A DNA stretch of 38,658 nt from Kiritimatiellia bacterium (lineage in GTDB: Bacteria > Verrucomicrobiota > Kiritimatiellia > RFP12 > UBA1067), in NCBI GenBank assembly GCA_017406465.1, contig JAFQYM010000057.1:1-38658 (forward strand). The letters are read 5' to 3'. The notes below the pieces were generated by a model. That model made no database searches and was not told where the DNA came from. It saw nothing but the letters and a program-made list of their open reading frames with translations. Shown here piece by piece: positions 25,078 to 34,280 of this stretch. The position numbers were made by a program, and so were the translations under genes. Position 1 is the first letter of the stretch. Each line of letters starts with the position of its first letter.

Positions 25078-26849
25078 CACCAGACCTCCCCATTCGCTAC
25101 AAGATGGTAGTACCGCTCGCTGGGATCGTCGAAGACACTTGCCGCGTCCATGCGCAGTCTTGCCATCCGTTTCTCGTCCCTGTTTCCCTTGGCATTGTCG
25201 AAGGCGTTGTATTTACCATAGTAGTATGTTCGCAGGATATCCCTGAACTGCCTAAGACATCCTACGGCAATGTCTCGTGTCTTAGGATCGGTTCGCCATG
25301 TCTTGGCCAAAATGGCGTCAATCTCCTTTTTTGCATATCGCCAGTCGCTGGCGCGCTCCTTGGCAAGCATGCCACGCACCGACTCCATCAACTCGGACGT
25401 CTTCTGCGCCATTGGCAGGCCGTCCAAACCAGGGCATTCCCAATACGAATCTATGAAATTTGAATATATCGCTATATTGGGATCCTGTTCGATGCGATAA
25501 CCACCTCGAACCCATTGAGACTCTGGAATCTCACGGCGATGAATAAACGCCGTGTCCCCGCAGCGAAAATATATCAGCACGCCATGCCAAAGAGTTTTTT
25601 TGCTGTCTGCCCATGTCCGTTTGTAGTCGAACGTCACGAATTTGACGCCATAAAGCGACTTCGTCTGGCAGCAACCCGGGAATACATCTTCAAAAAACCG
25701 ATATCCGAGTTCGTCCTTGACCTTGATATCAAATACGTATCCAAGTCCGGATTCCTCTGCTTTGGATATCCACGACCGGACCGATGAAAGCAGATCCCTT
25801 TCAAGTTCCTCGGGCTGCGAAACCATCTCCAGCTGAAGGAAGAAAGGAACATCCCTGTCTCGTCCCATGGCGCTCACCACCGTAACCCCATTGGCGTCCG
25901 GCGCTTCCGTCACGCTCATGCCGTCATCACGCGGATAATCAACAGCGACCAGCACCCGACCCTGTCCATCCTTGACCGAATAAGTCGCAATGTCGGGATT
26001 ACCTTCAGCATCGACGGGAAATGTCATCATGCCGGTCTCTCTGTCTGTCCGCGACGAGAACCACAATCCAGCAAGCATCCCTACGACAATCAGGAATCCA
26101 AAGGAAACAACTACATGTCTCTTTTTGCGTTTGCGCTCGAGACCCGCCTTGAGCGCCATTATCTCGTCCATCGCACCCGGGCGCGTCTCCAAATCACGAG
26201 TCTTGCCATCATCGCCGTCGGCTACAACGCCGTTTGTCGTCGTCTCATCGCCCGGAGCAAGTAACGCATCTTCACCGACAGACAAGGGGACTGTCTCTTC
26301 ATCCTGCGGACAGGCGTCGTCATCTGACGTAGACCGAAGAACATTGGTGGCAAATGTCTCGGAAACCCGCGTGGCAAACGTCGCTCCGACTTCCTCAGAT
26401 TGCATGACGGCGGACTCCTCAATAACAGCCGTAGGCACCCCAGTGAGCGAAGCCGCCGACCAGCGCGTTGCGGCAGTCGACGCCGATTCTCTGTCGCTTG
26501 CAAACGACGGCTTGGACGCAGGAACGGCATCAAACCTGATGCGAACGCTCTTGCTGGCCCCCAACTCGATTGCATCGTGCACGGAAACAACGGCACTCCC
26601 ACCGTTTGGCTCCATCTCAATCCCCTGATGAAACGTCGCATGGCTTCTGCTTGTAACATTCACTGCCATGGGCACGCCATCTGCATACACAAGCTTTAGA
26701 TGCTGTCCGGACACGTCGGACTCTAAGCTAGACAACCGGACGTCAGCCTTGCTCGAACGTCCAATCAGCACTTCCTTGTCTGACGGAAACGAAAAGTCAA
26801 TTCCGTTCAAGCTTCCGCCCACTATGGTTATCTTCCAGCTGTTAGACAT
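25077..26849 (-). CDS. Membrane protein with N-terminal FHA domain
   Basis: A 590-residue protein. An FHA domain occupies about 1-110 with LIGRSSKADVRLS and SDVSGQH. The loop that normally reads GSxNG is altered to TSRSHATF, so phosphothreonine binding is less certain. A Thr/Ser/Glu-rich linker (about 120-240) contains two ETFAT/ATFAT-like repeats that could be kinase targets. A transmembrane helix lies at about 246-264, followed by a 320-residue exported domain with many aromatic residues that is not recognised. The ATG 26847-26849 with GGGAG upstream is preferred over the GTG at 26873, which would overlap tadC. Confidence 0.82.
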   Translation of the reverse strand: MSNSWKITIVGGSLNGIDFSFPSDKEVLIGRSSKADVRLSSLESDVSGQHLKLVYADGVPMAVNVTSRSHATFHQGIEMEPNGGSAVVSVHDAIELGASKSVRIRFDAVPASKPSFASDRESASTAATRWSAASLTGVPTAVIEESAVMQSEEVGATFATRVSETFATNVLRSTSDDDACPQDEETVPLSVGEDALLAPGDETTTNGVVADGDDGKTRDLETRPGAMDEIMALKAGLERKRKKRHVVVSFGFLIVVGMLAGLWFSSRTDRETGMMTFPVDAEGNPDIATYSVKDGQGRVLVAVDYPRDDGMSVTEAPDANGVTVVSAMGRDRDVPFFLQLEMVSQPEELERDLLSSVRSWISKAEESGLGYVFDIKVKDELGYRFFEDVFPGCCQTKSLYGVKFVTFDYKRTWADSKKTLWHGVLIYFRCGDTAFIHRREIPESQWVRGGYRIEQDPNIAIYSNFIDSYWECPGLDGLPMAQKTSELMESVRGMLAKERASDWRYAKKEIDAILAKTWRTDPKTRDIAVGCLRQFRDILRTYYYGKYNAFDNAKGNRDEKRMARLRMDAASVFDDPSERYYHLVANGEVW

Positions 26850-26862
26850 GTCCGTTCTCCCG

Positions 26863-27765
26863 TCAATGCCCACCTATGCCCGTTGCCTTCATCTTCAGCG
26901 CGACGGGGGTTATGATTATGATGAATACCGCCGGCATGATGAACACGGCCATCGGCAAGATCATGAGCGAAGGTGCGCGCGCCGCTTTCCGTTCTGCAAG
27001 GTGGAAACGCGCCCGACGCAGTTCTTCACCGTGGACGCGCAGCGTCTCAGATATCGAGGCGCCGATCTCCGCACCGTATGCAACAACACCTGCAAAAGAA
27101 GTAAACGCCTCGACCTGAATTCGCCTGGCCATCTCGGAGATCGCCTCTGTACGCGTCTTCCCAAGCTCAATCTGCTGCAAGACTTTTCCAAATTCCTCGG
27201 TCAGTGGGCCAGGCATCTTTAGGCCCTCGAAATAGCGCATCGCCGCACCGAACTCCAGGCCAGAACGCATGGCGCTGCCAATTAAGTCGATGGCAAACGG
27301 AAGCGCCTTTGTAATCTCAGTCTGCCTCCATTGCACATACCTGTCAAGTTCGGTCGACGGGTAAACCCAGCCAACAAGTCCAAACGCAAGAAGAAAAGCG
27401 ACTCCCAAGGCTGGCTTAAGCCCAGGCACCGCCATCACCGCCAAGCCAACGGCAACACCGCCTGCAAGGAGCAATGCCTGAAGCGCAAAAACCTTTGCAG
27501 GGGTCAACGGAAGACCGGAAGCAAGAATCCACCGCTCGTATTTGATGCGCGTCACCTCAAAAGCCCTCGACAGAGGAACTCCGACCGGCATCTCGAATAT
27601 TTCAACAACATTCCACAAGATGCGAAACACGAACGGCAACGCATTCCACGACACACCATGCCTATTCACGGCGGCAGAATCGTCCCTCTTCCAAAGCACG
27701 GCCGGCAGGACAAATGCCAGAAACACACATCCATACACGATCCATTTATCCATCAAAAAGTCCAT
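26863..27765 (-). CDS. tadC: TadC-type inner-membrane platform protein
   Basis: A 300-residue T2SSF-family protein with an N-terminal helix, a central pair of helices (around 88-130) and a C-terminal pair (around 265-290). The cytoplasmic loop contains the family motif LPFAIDLIGSAMRSGLEFGA and later EAFTSFAGVVAYGAEIGASI. Family knowledge: TadB and TadC form the inner-membrane platform on which the CpaF ATPase works. It follows tadB after a 3-nt gap. Confidence 0.92.
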   Translation of the reverse strand: MDFLMDKWIVYGCVFLAFVLPAVLWKRDDSAAVNRHGVSWNALPFVFRILWNVVEIFEMPVGVPLSRAFEVTRIKYERWILASGLPLTPAKVFALQALLLAGGVAVGLAVMAVPGLKPALGVAFLLAFGLVGWVYPSTELDRYVQWRQTEITKALPFAIDLIGSAMRSGLEFGAAMRYFEGLKMPGPLTEEFGKVLQQIELGKTRTEAISEMARRIQVEAFTSFAGVVAYGAEIGASISETLRVHGEELRRARFHLAERKAARAPSLMILPMAVFIMPAVFIIIITPVALKMKATGIGGH

Positions 27766-27768
27766 TGA

Positions 27769-28473
27769 TCAAACCTCAATCGTCACGATTTTACGGATTA
27801 CGAAGAACCCTGCAACCTCAAGCACGACTACAGCCCCTATGGCAACCCATCCCGTTGTCGTCGTTACGAGAGGCCTCATCAAGTCCGGCTGGCAGAAATA
27901 CAGCAGAACAAACGCAAACAGAGGCGCAGACGCCATCGCCATGGCCTCGAATTTACCCTGTGCAGTCAACGTCTTCAGCTTCTGCTGGAATTCCGTACGG
28001 TTGCGTATGGTATCCACTAGCTGCTCCATGACGTCGACAAGACTGCCTCCCGTCTGGGTCGTAAGGCGAATTGCGCTTGTCAGGAGATGCATGTCCTCAC
28101 TTGGCATCCGTTCAGCAAGACGCGCCATGGCGTCAGTTATGCCCATCCCAAGCCTGTACTCACGAAGCACCACGGAAATCTCCTCGCGCATGACTCCGCC
28201 AAGCTGCTCGCTGACTTTCTCCAGCGCCTGGGCAAGAGCCATGCCGGCTTTCATTGCATTGGCAAGACCCATGGTAAGGTCGAGAATCCTGTTGCCGAAA
28301 GCCTTCTTCCTCTGGGACTCCCTGTATTTGGCAATCCACCGTGGGCCTAGCCAGGAAAGAAATGGGCTCCCGCCTGCCGCCTTGACGGTCTGCACCACCA
28401 CCAAGACCGCGGCAACTACGGCGGCGAATACAAAACCATAGACGACAAATGGCTCTAACGCAAGTTTTGACAT
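27769..28473 (-). CDS. tadB: TadB-type inner-membrane platform protein
   Basis: A 234-residue T2SSF-domain protein, a little short for TadB. It has an N-terminal helix (about 10-30), a cytoplasmic loop with [14 protein letters not shown] and [15 protein letters not shown], and two C-terminal helices. The frame opens with a GTG at 28479, but ATG 28471-28473 with AGGTGG just upstream is the better start. It lies 6 nt after the ATPase stop. Its partner is TadC. Confidence 0.92.
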   Translation of the reverse strand: MSKLALEPFVVYGFVFAAVVAAVLVVVQTVKAAGGSPFLSWLGPRWIAKYRESQRKKAFGNRILDLTMGLANAMKAGMALAQALEKVSEQLGGVMREEISVVLREYRLGMGITDAMARLAERMPSEDMHLLTSAIRLTTQTGGSLVDVMEQLVDTIRNRTEFQQKLKTLTAQGKFEAMAMASAPLFAFVLLYFCQPDLMRPLVTTTTGWVAIGAVVVLEVAGFFVIRKIVTIEV

Positions 28474-28479
28474 TACCAC

Positions 28480-30162
28480 CTACACTTTCGGGACAAACAC
28501 CGACATGTCGAGTTTCAAGACATTGCGCTTTCGCTGTTCATCGACAAACATTGGGATGTTGCCAGTCGCGGAATATTCCCCCCGTACCGCTCCGTTATCG
28601 CCGATGCCGGTCTGCCGGAATTCGAAAATGTCCTGCATCTGGATCACATCGCCTTCCCGCCCCGTCACCTCCACTATCTTCACGATCTTTCGGCTGCCAT
28701 CACCAAGGCGGGACTGCTGCACGATAAGGTCTATTGCACTTGAAATCTGCTCGCGGATGGCCGACGAAGGCAAGTCGTACCCCGCCATCATTACCATGTT
28801 TTCAAGGCGGGAAAGCGCGTCACGAGGATTATTGGCATGTGCCGTTGTGAGCGATCCGTCATGGCCGGTGTTCATCGCCTGCAACATGTCCAGAGCCTCT
28901 GCGCCGCGGCACTCGCCGACAATGATGCGATCCGGCCTCATACGGAGGCAGTTGATGACAAGGTCGCGGATAGTAATGCGGCCTTTGCCCTCCACATTGG
29001 CCGGACGCGCCTCAAGCCGCACGATGTTGCGATGCGACAGCTTCAGCTCCGCCGAGTCCTCAACGGTCACGATCCTCTCTCCCTCCGGAATGAACTGAGA
29101 CAGAATGTTCAATAGCGTAGTCTTTCCGGAACCGGTGCCGCCAGACACAAGTATGTTTTGCCGTGCCCGAACCGCCTCCTCAAGGAAAAGTGCCATGTCC
29201 TTCGTCATGGATCCGAAACTTATCAGGTCGTCAGTCGTTAGCTTCTTCTCCGAAAACTTGCGGATCGTAACCGACGTACCGTCCAGCGCAAGCGGCGGAA
29301 CAACAGCGTTAACGCGACTCCCATCCGGAAGGCGCGCGTCCACCATTGGGCTCGCATCATCGACATGCCGCCCTAGCGGCTCGACGATGCGCTGAATTAT
29401 CTGGACGAGATGCTTCTCGTTAAAGAACCTGACGCCAGTCTCGTAAAGCCGGCCCTTGCTCTCCACGAAAATCCGGTCTGGACCATTTACCATCACTTCC
29501 GAGATTTCAGGCATCCTGAGCATTGGCGTGATGGGGCCATACCCGACAAGCTCGTCAAGCAAGGCCTGTCGCAGCGCACGCAAAGGAATGTCGTCCGGAA
29601 TCTCGTGCCGAACTTCTCGCATAACGCGATCCAGACACTCCTCCGCCTGTTGGGCGAGTGCCGCGTCGTTTAGCTTGTTGGCATTAGTCCCAAGGGGATC
29701 AATCTGCGACAGAACAAGATTATGTATGCGCGACTTTAACGCCATCATCTCATCTGTGCAAAGCAATGTGGCGTCTCTGAACGCAGAGGCGAAGTCGCCG
29801 TCCCTGAGAGCCCTTTCCGACAGTGCCATGCCCGCATTCTCGACAGTCCTCGCATGAGTCTGCGGCTCGGCATCCGCTATCGACAGCCGAAACGTGCCAA
29901 TCCGGACACGATCGCCGAACTTTACAGGGACAGTTCCCGCCGTTCGCACGTCATTCACGTACGTGCCACCACGGCTGCCGAGATCCTCTATAAACAAATT
30001 GCCCTGGCTCACCGTAAGCCTTGCATGAACACGCGAGACAGACGAGTCTGCAAGTTCTATGTCGCTTGCCTTGTGCCGGCCGATCTGAAGAACGCCACCG
30101 GCGGAGGGCAGTTCAACGAACCGCTCTCCGCCGATGCCGACGGATGTTATCTTGATCCGCAT
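28480..30162 (-). CDS. cpaF: FHA-CpaF fusion: Tad pilus assembly ATPase
   Basis: A 560-residue fusion. The FHA domain (about 1-95) shows [20 protein letters not shown] and [10 protein letters not shown], with Gly replacing the usual Asn. The CpaF region (about 130-560) has [11 protein letters not shown], Walker A GGTGSGKT (341-348), Walker B DRIIVGE (411-417) and the His-box TAHANNP. It drives pilin polymerisation through TadB and TadC. The FHA domain suggests that activity or recruitment depends on phosphothreonine, linking the motor to the locus kinase. The ATG shares one base with the secretin stop (TGATG). Confidence 0.94.
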   Translation of the reverse strand: MRIKITSVGIGGERFVELPSAGGVLQIGRHKASDIELADSSVSRVHARLTVSQGNLFIEDLGSRGGTYVNDVRTAGTVPVKFGDRVRIGTFRLSIADAEPQTHARTVENAGMALSERALRDGDFASAFRDATLLCTDEMMALKSRIHNLVLSQIDPLGTNANKLNDAALAQQAEECLDRVMREVRHEIPDDIPLRALRQALLDELVGYGPITPMLRMPEISEVMVNGPDRIFVESKGRLYETGVRFFNEKHLVQIIQRIVEPLGRHVDDASPMVDARLPDGSRVNAVVPPLALDGTSVTIRKFSEKKLTTDDLISFGSMTKDMALFLEEAVRARQNILVSGGTGSGKTTLLNILSQFIPEGERIVTVEDSAELKLSHRNIVRLEARPANVEGKGRITIRDLVINCLRMRPDRIIVGECRGAEALDMLQAMNTGHDGSLTTAHANNPRDALSRLENMVMMAGYDLPSSAIREQISSAIDLIVQQSRLGDGSRKIVKIVEVTGREGDVIQMQDIFEFRQTGIGDNGAVRGEYSATGNIPMFVDEQRKRNVLKLDMSVFVPKV

Positions 30163-31790
30163 CAGAACGTAAACCAGTTGAGCCAGCTCCAGAAGCCGCT
30201 GAATGGCTTGCGCTCCTCGATAACCTCGTCGGTCGTCTTCGAGCCCTGATCCTGCACCCGGATGTTTATCTCCTTGTCAACGTCGGGCTTGACGTCCTGC
30301 GTATTGTCCACGATCTCGGGGCAAACCATCATGACGAGGCGGCGGTCAGTGACGGACTTTCCGGATTCAGCAACGAACCAGTTGAGTATAGGCGTGTTGC
30401 GCAAGACCGGAAGTCCAGATGGCGGGGTGTTTTTGTCGACCATGTCCTTGAATCCGCCGATTAGGGTCGTCCGGCCTATGGGCAGGGATATTTTCTGCTT
30501 CGACGTGTCCTCCTTGCGGTCGTAGCTATCCTCCCCCAAGAGATAGACGATTGTCGAAATCGAGAAGTCAAAGTCGCACGACATAGTCGTCTCGTCAAGA
30601 AGTCCGCCTTTGGCGTTGATGATAAAACCATACGGAATCTCCTTCACGTCAGAATTGCCGACGAACGTAGAGCCAGGTCCGTTTGCGCCACCTGTCTTGA
30701 CGTACCTTGTGCCGCCGCTCTTGAACTTTGCCCCTTCCGGATCCCAGCTCTCGAGCAGCGTATAACCAGTGTCGCTGACACGCGAGATGCCGTTTTGCTT
30801 GAGGAATCGCGCAGTGACGTCAAGCGATGCTCCTATGGACTGTCCGCGCGTGTTTACAGTCGTGCCGTGGACAAACTCACGGAGGACACCGAACGCACCA
30901 TCAAGCCCGAGCACGCCGTTGCCTTGAACCGCATTTGGATTGCCGATCTGATCCAGGTCGCTCTCCCCGATTGCCATGTACGCCACACTCAGTCGGATGA
31001 CTGGCTTGTCGATGTACAGTCCAAGAAGCGTGCTGATGGCGTATGGCGCCTTATCCTCAGGCATGTCGACGGGCTTCTTCCAATCATCGTCCACGTTCAC
31101 CGACAGCCACGGCTCTGATTTCAGGATTGACAGGATCGACACCCTTTGCTGTTCATTCAGCAGCCTTGCCTGCACATTAAGAACACGCGTCTTCTTGTTG
31201 AGATCCAGCGCAACCGTACGATAGGGCCACTTGTGGTAATCACCTTCAAACCTCTTGAACTGCACCTTGAATTCAGCCTGCTCAAGGGTGTCCTTGAGAC
31301 GAAGAAGTATTTCTGGGCCAGGATAGAACTTTGCGAAGTTCTTTATGGAATTCCCGTAGTTGGCGATAACCTTTGTCAGGTACTCCCACTTCTGTATGCT
31401 TGACACCTCGCCATCAAGTCTAATGAAGTTACCGCGAATCTCCGCCCTGACTTCGGGCACTGTGTCAAGATCCATCGTCAGAGTCTCGAGTACAGATGCC
31501 AAGTCGCCTACGACCGTTATCTCGTACTTCTGGGTCAAGCCGTTGTCGCCCGAAACATCAAGGTCGCAACGGCCACGCTTCAGCGCCGTCACGCGCAGGG
31601 ACGTGCCGCCAAGCGCGTCTATCTTCGCCACGTCCTTGTTGGACGGAGCAAAGCTTTTGACAGCGAAAGGCGCCGTAATCGTTATGGACTCATTTTCCAC
31701 GACAGAGATCTGCTCGATCTCCTTCGCGTGCGCGATGACAACAGAGGTGATAGTCACCACCATTGCGGCAATCTTACTCCATGTTTTCAT
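30162..31790 (-). CDS. cpaC: CpaC/RcpA-type secretin
   Basis: A 542-residue outer-membrane channel. A signal peptide (1-22) is followed by the pilus N-terminal domain (about 25-95, IEQISVVENESITITAPF), a BON-like segment (about 110-165) and the secretin core (about 240-520). The secretin signature LPVLRNTPILNWFVAESG and the strand RLVMMVCPEIV are clear. A strong AAGGAGAAACC ribosome site precedes the ATG. It forms the pore through which the Flp pilus leaves the cell. The C-terminal tail after about 500 is charged and ends in WFTF. Confidence 0.93.
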   Translation of the reverse strand: MKTWSKIAAMVVTITSVVIAHAKEIEQISVVENESITITAPFAVKSFAPSNKDVAKIDALGGTSLRVTALKRGRCDLDVSGDNGLTQKYEITVVGDLASVLETLTMDLDTVPEVRAEIRGNFIRLDGEVSSIQKWEYLTKVIANYGNSIKNFAKFYPGPEILLRLKDTLEQAEFKVQFKRFEGDYHKWPYRTVALDLNKKTRVLNVQARLLNEQQRVSILSILKSEPWLSVNVDDDWKKPVDMPEDKAPYAISTLLGLYIDKPVIRLSVAYMAIGESDLDQIGNPNAVQGNGVLGLDGAFGVLREFVHGTTVNTRGQSIGASLDVTARFLKQNGISRVSDTGYTLLESWDPEGAKFKSGGTRYVKTGGANGPGSTFVGNSDVKEIPYGFIINAKGGLLDETTMSCDFDFSISTIVYLLGEDSYDRKEDTSKQKISLPIGRTTLIGGFKDMVDKNTPPSGLPVLRNTPILNWFVAESGKSVTDRRLVMMVCPEIVDNTQDVKPDVDKEINIRVQDQGSKTTDEVIEERKPFSGFWSWLNWFTF

Positions 31791-31808
31791 TGGTTTCTCC
31801 TTAGTGTT

Positions 31809-32612
31809 TTATTTGTTAGACGTAGAATCGGGAAGCACAACCGGTTCGAGATTGGCCTTTATGCCGGTCTTCTTGTCGTTGAACGTGGCGTCGGTCACAA
31901 TTCCAACGTCGCGACGCTTCAGAGCATGCGTATCACTCGCCCTACGCAGTGCAGGATACAGCTCCATCGTCCGTTGCGCGGCAATAAGCGTTGCCGACTG
32001 CTGCGGCGTAAGCGCTACGATAATCGTACCGTTGCCGCCAGCGTCCTCATCCCTGCGGATGGCGTCGCCCTTGCCGATGTCAAGGATGCGCACACATGGG
32101 AAAATCACACTTGTTGACCGCGATTCGACGACATCGGGCTGTTCGCTCGCATCGGTCTTCGGCACGATTTCCTGCGTCACAGACGTCGCAAGGATCGCGA
32201 CCTCGTCTCCTGGCTGGAGGAATCTAACGAGCGAAGGGTCTGAAAATGTCACCGGCACGGCCCATTCCCCTTCTGCAAGCGCGCTGCTGAGACGAATCTC
32301 CATGCCTGCGACGTCACTGGAAAGGACATAGTCGTTGCGAGCGATGGTGCGCACAGACGTCTGCCCTATGACGCGATTGATTTGCGTCCATGGTATGGCC
32401 TTTGCAGGAATAGACGAAAGCTCAACACGCCGCTTCATCAACCACGACTCTTTTATCGCGCCATCTTTAGGAGTAATCTCCTTCGCGGCGGACACTACCC
32501 ATACATACTGGTCTTCCTTCTCTCCTTCCGGAGGGCGTATCATGCGGCTTACGGAAAACACCGCGATTCCGCCCAAGACAATAGCTATTATCAGTGGTAT
32601 TGTGTTTTTCAT
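31809..32612 (-). CDS. cpaB: CpaB/RcpC-type pilus assembly protein
   Basis: A 267-residue protein. An N-terminal membrane helix (4-23) is followed by a SAF-like domain (about 40-105), which includes INRVIGQTSVRTIARNDYV, and an RcpC domain (PSLVRFLQPGDEVAIL). Family knowledge: CpaB is a periplasmic partner of the secretin. A GTG start at 32630 is possible, but ATG 32610-32612 has AAGGA 6 nt upstream. It is the first gene of the long operon, after the promoter at 32681-32710. Confidence 0.9.
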   Translation of the reverse strand: MKNTIPLIIAIVLGGIAVFSVSRMIRPPEGEKEDQYVWVVSAAKEITPKDGAIKESWLMKRRVELSSIPAKAIPWTQINRVIGQTSVRTIARNDYVLSSDVAGMEIRLSSALAEGEWAVPVTFSDPSLVRFLQPGDEVAILATSVTQEIVPKTDASEQPDVVESRSTSVIFPCVRILDIGKGDAIRRDEDAGGNGTIIVALTPQQSATLIAAQRTMELYPALRRASDTHALKRRDVGIVTDATFNDKKTGIKANLEPVVLPDSTSNK

Positions 32613-32640
32613 TATCTTTCCTTGATTCACTGTTTATTAC

Positions 32641-32655
32641 GGCACGGACCGTGCC
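32641..32655. promoter_or_regulatory. Palindromic operator or leader hairpin before cpaB
   Basis: GGCACGG, a central A, then CCGTGCC: a perfect 7-bp inverted repeat. It lies about 20-35 nt downstream of the predicted transcription start of the pilus operon and 29 nt before the cpaB ATG. It could be a repressor site or, as RNA, a 6-bp hairpin with a GAC loop in the leader. Confidence 0.5.
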
Positions 32656-32680
32656 AGATCTACTGCCACTCCGCGAACGT

Positions 32681-32710
32681 ATTGTATCACAATGTTATAC
32701 ACGAAAGCAA
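32681..32710 (-). promoter_or_regulatory. Promoter of the pilus operon with embedded dyad
   Basis: Minus strand -35 TTGCTT (32705-32710), 18-nt spacer and -10 TACAAT (32681-32686). A TGTAT/ATACA dyad (32683-32701) covers the -10 and spacer. The block matches 24 of 30 positions of the tpsB promoter at 7049-7078. Confidence 0.65.
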
Positions 32711-32717
32711 GGGCAGA

Positions 32718-32746
32718 TTGACAAAAAATAATGTAGAATACACTAT
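32718..32746 (+). promoter_or_regulatory. Divergent promoter of the ribbon-helix-helix gene
   Basis: A perfect -35 TTGACA (32718-32723), with a weak -10 either TACACT (32739-32744) or CACTAT (32741-32746). The spacer contains TGTA-GAA-TACA (32732-32742), similar to the half-sites of the opposite promoter. Transcription would begin almost at the ATG (32748), so the message may be leaderless. No ribosome site is visible. Confidence 0.5.
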
Positions 32747-32747
32747 T

Positions 32748-32966
32748 ATGATTGAAAAAAAGGGATCGGCTATTCCAGTTCGGTTAACAGGGGAGGAGAA
32801 AAAACTTCTTGCACAAATCGCCGAACGGACAGGCCTTACGTCTTCGACACTTGTACGACTTCTTATCAGTTCTCTGGTCGCATACTACAGGAAGAATGGG
32901 GACACTATAACCCTGCCGCTCTGCTGGGAACGGCTCATAGCCAGCCAGACCGACAATCACAACTGA
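32748..32966 (+). CDS. Small ribbon-helix-helix (CopG/Arc-like) regulator
   Basis: A 72-residue protein. The segment IPVRLTGEEKKLLAQIAERT is a typical RHH strand and first helix, followed by GLTSSTLVRLLISSLVAYY as second helix. It ends in a polar tail. Family knowledge: RHH dimers insert the N-terminal strand into the major groove at short palindromes and often repress their own promoter. It is divergent from the pilus operon, and dyads cover both promoters, so it is a good candidate regulator of the pilus and, through the matching site, of the tps pair. It is not paired with a toxin gene, so an antitoxin role is unlikely. It is the only plus-strand gene supported here. Confidence 0.8.
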   Translation: MIEKKGSAIPVRLTGEEKKLLAQIAERTGLTSSTLVRLLISSLVAYYRKNGDTITLPLCWERLIASQTDNHN

Positions 32967-33041
32967 TATATTCACGAAATAACTCAACCACACGCCACAA
33001 AATTCACATGGGTCTTAAGCGCTTATGCCAAGAAAGCGACT

Positions 33042-34244
33042 TCACTTGCCATGAGCGTCGGAAGGGCCGCCCCTGAGGGAAAGGACAAACCGCGCGCCAG
33101 ACGGAACGACAGGCGAAAGAACGACGTCGCCACCATGGAGACGCGCTATGCGGCGGGCTATCGCGAGCCCGAGCCCTGCGCCGCCCGTTTCCGCCGCGCG
33201 CGCAGGATCGACGCGGTGGAAACGCTCGAAGACCCGCTCCGCGTGTTCGGGCGGTATGCCGATGCCATGGTCTTCGACGACGAACGTCGCCCTGTGCCCC
33301 GAAACGGAGACGGAAACGGCGATGTCGGGCGACCCCGAATGGCGTATCGCGTTTTCCACGAGATTCAAGAGCGCCTCCGAAAGAAGCCGCGCGTCGACCT
33401 TCGCGATGCAAGGCGCATCGGGCGCGGCAAACGACAAGGCGATTCCAGCGGCTTCGGCGCGCGGGCGCAGCGATTCCACCGCCTCTCTGGCGAGGTCGAC
33501 AAGGTCGGTCTTGGCAAGGTCGAGAACTTCCCCTTCGCGCTCAAGCCGTGCAAGGTCGAGAATCTGCTGAACGAGGGCATTGAGCCGCGTCGACTCCTTT
33601 GATATCATCGAAAGAAGCGGTTTCTGCGATTCGGAAACGCCGCCCTCGGAAAGCATCTCCGAAGCGCCGAGGATGCCGGTAAGCGGAGTCTTGATTTCGT
33701 GCGAGACGTCGGCCACGAACTCGCGGCGAAACTTTTCCGTCCGCGCGAGCTCGCGTATCCTGACGCGCTGGCGATAGAGCGCGAAGAAGAATACGAACAC
33801 TCCCGCTGCGCCCGCGAGAGCGGCAAGGACGAACAGCCGGTACGTGCGACGGAAAGGAGCGAACACTTCCTTGCGAGAGCGGATAAGCCAGACGACATAT
33901 TCACCGCTTGACGCTTCCGCGCTCAGCCAATGCTCCGTGGAGTCGACAGGGTTTCGCCTCGTGTCGAAGATGCGTCCGCCGCCGCTCGCCCGGACCGAAA
34001 GCTCATATCCGCGCTCACGGCACACGTCTCCGAATGCGCGTACGGCCGCGAAATCCTGCGTGCGCAGAGGCTCGGCGAGAGTCATCGCCGCGAGCTCGGC
34101 GCGCGTCTCAAGTTCACGCTTCGCGTCCATGTAAACAGAAAGTCTGTATACGCCGATACTGACGTAGAACGCCAAAACCAGGAACATGAACGCCGCAGCC
34201 GCTATGTACGGCGCAAGAGAAGAAAATATCTTTCCAAATTTCAT
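33042..34244 (-). CDS. PhoR-like sensor histidine kinase
   Basis: A 400-residue sensor with transmembrane helices at about 12-34 and 132-153 bracketing a short periplasmic domain of about 95 residues. The HisKA domain has VSHEIKTPLTG (phosphoacceptor His). The ATPase domain has LLNLVENAIRHS (N box), VEDHGIGIPPE (G1), FERFHRVDPARAAE (F box) and GAGLGLAIA (G2). It follows the response regulator by 36 nt, so the two form a pair. The periplasmic domain is too short for a recognised ligand domain, so the signal is unknown. Confidence 0.92.
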   Translation of the reverse strand: MKFGKIFSSLAPYIAAAAFMFLVLAFYVSIGVYRLSVYMDAKRELETRAELAAMTLAEPLRTQDFAAVRAFGDVCRERGYELSVRASGGGRIFDTRRNPVDSTEHWLSAEASSGEYVVWLIRSRKEVFAPFRRTYRLFVLAALAGAAGVFVFFFALYRQRVRIRELARTEKFRREFVADVSHEIKTPLTGILGASEMLSEGGVSESQKPLLSMISKESTRLNALVQQILDLARLEREGEVLDLAKTDLVDLAREAVESLRPRAEAAGIALSFAAPDAPCIAKVDARLLSEALLNLVENAIRHSGSPDIAVSVSVSGHRATFVVEDHGIGIPPEHAERVFERFHRVDPARAAETGGAGLGLAIARRIARLHGGDVVLSPVVPSGARFVLSLRGGPSDAHGK

Positions 34245-34280
34245 CTCGCCAACTGACTCCTGACCCCTTCGTACTGATCC

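Noticed and set aside
32748..32966. RHH protein as antitoxin of a toxin-antitoxin pair
   Set aside because: No small toxin gene follows in the same direction. The neighbours are the pilus operon and a convergent histidine kinase.
32967..33041. Terminator between the RHH gene and the histidine kinase
   Set aside because: There is a 10-bp palindrome (TAAGCGCTTA at 33016-33025) but no U-tract or stable loop, so it is not called a terminator.
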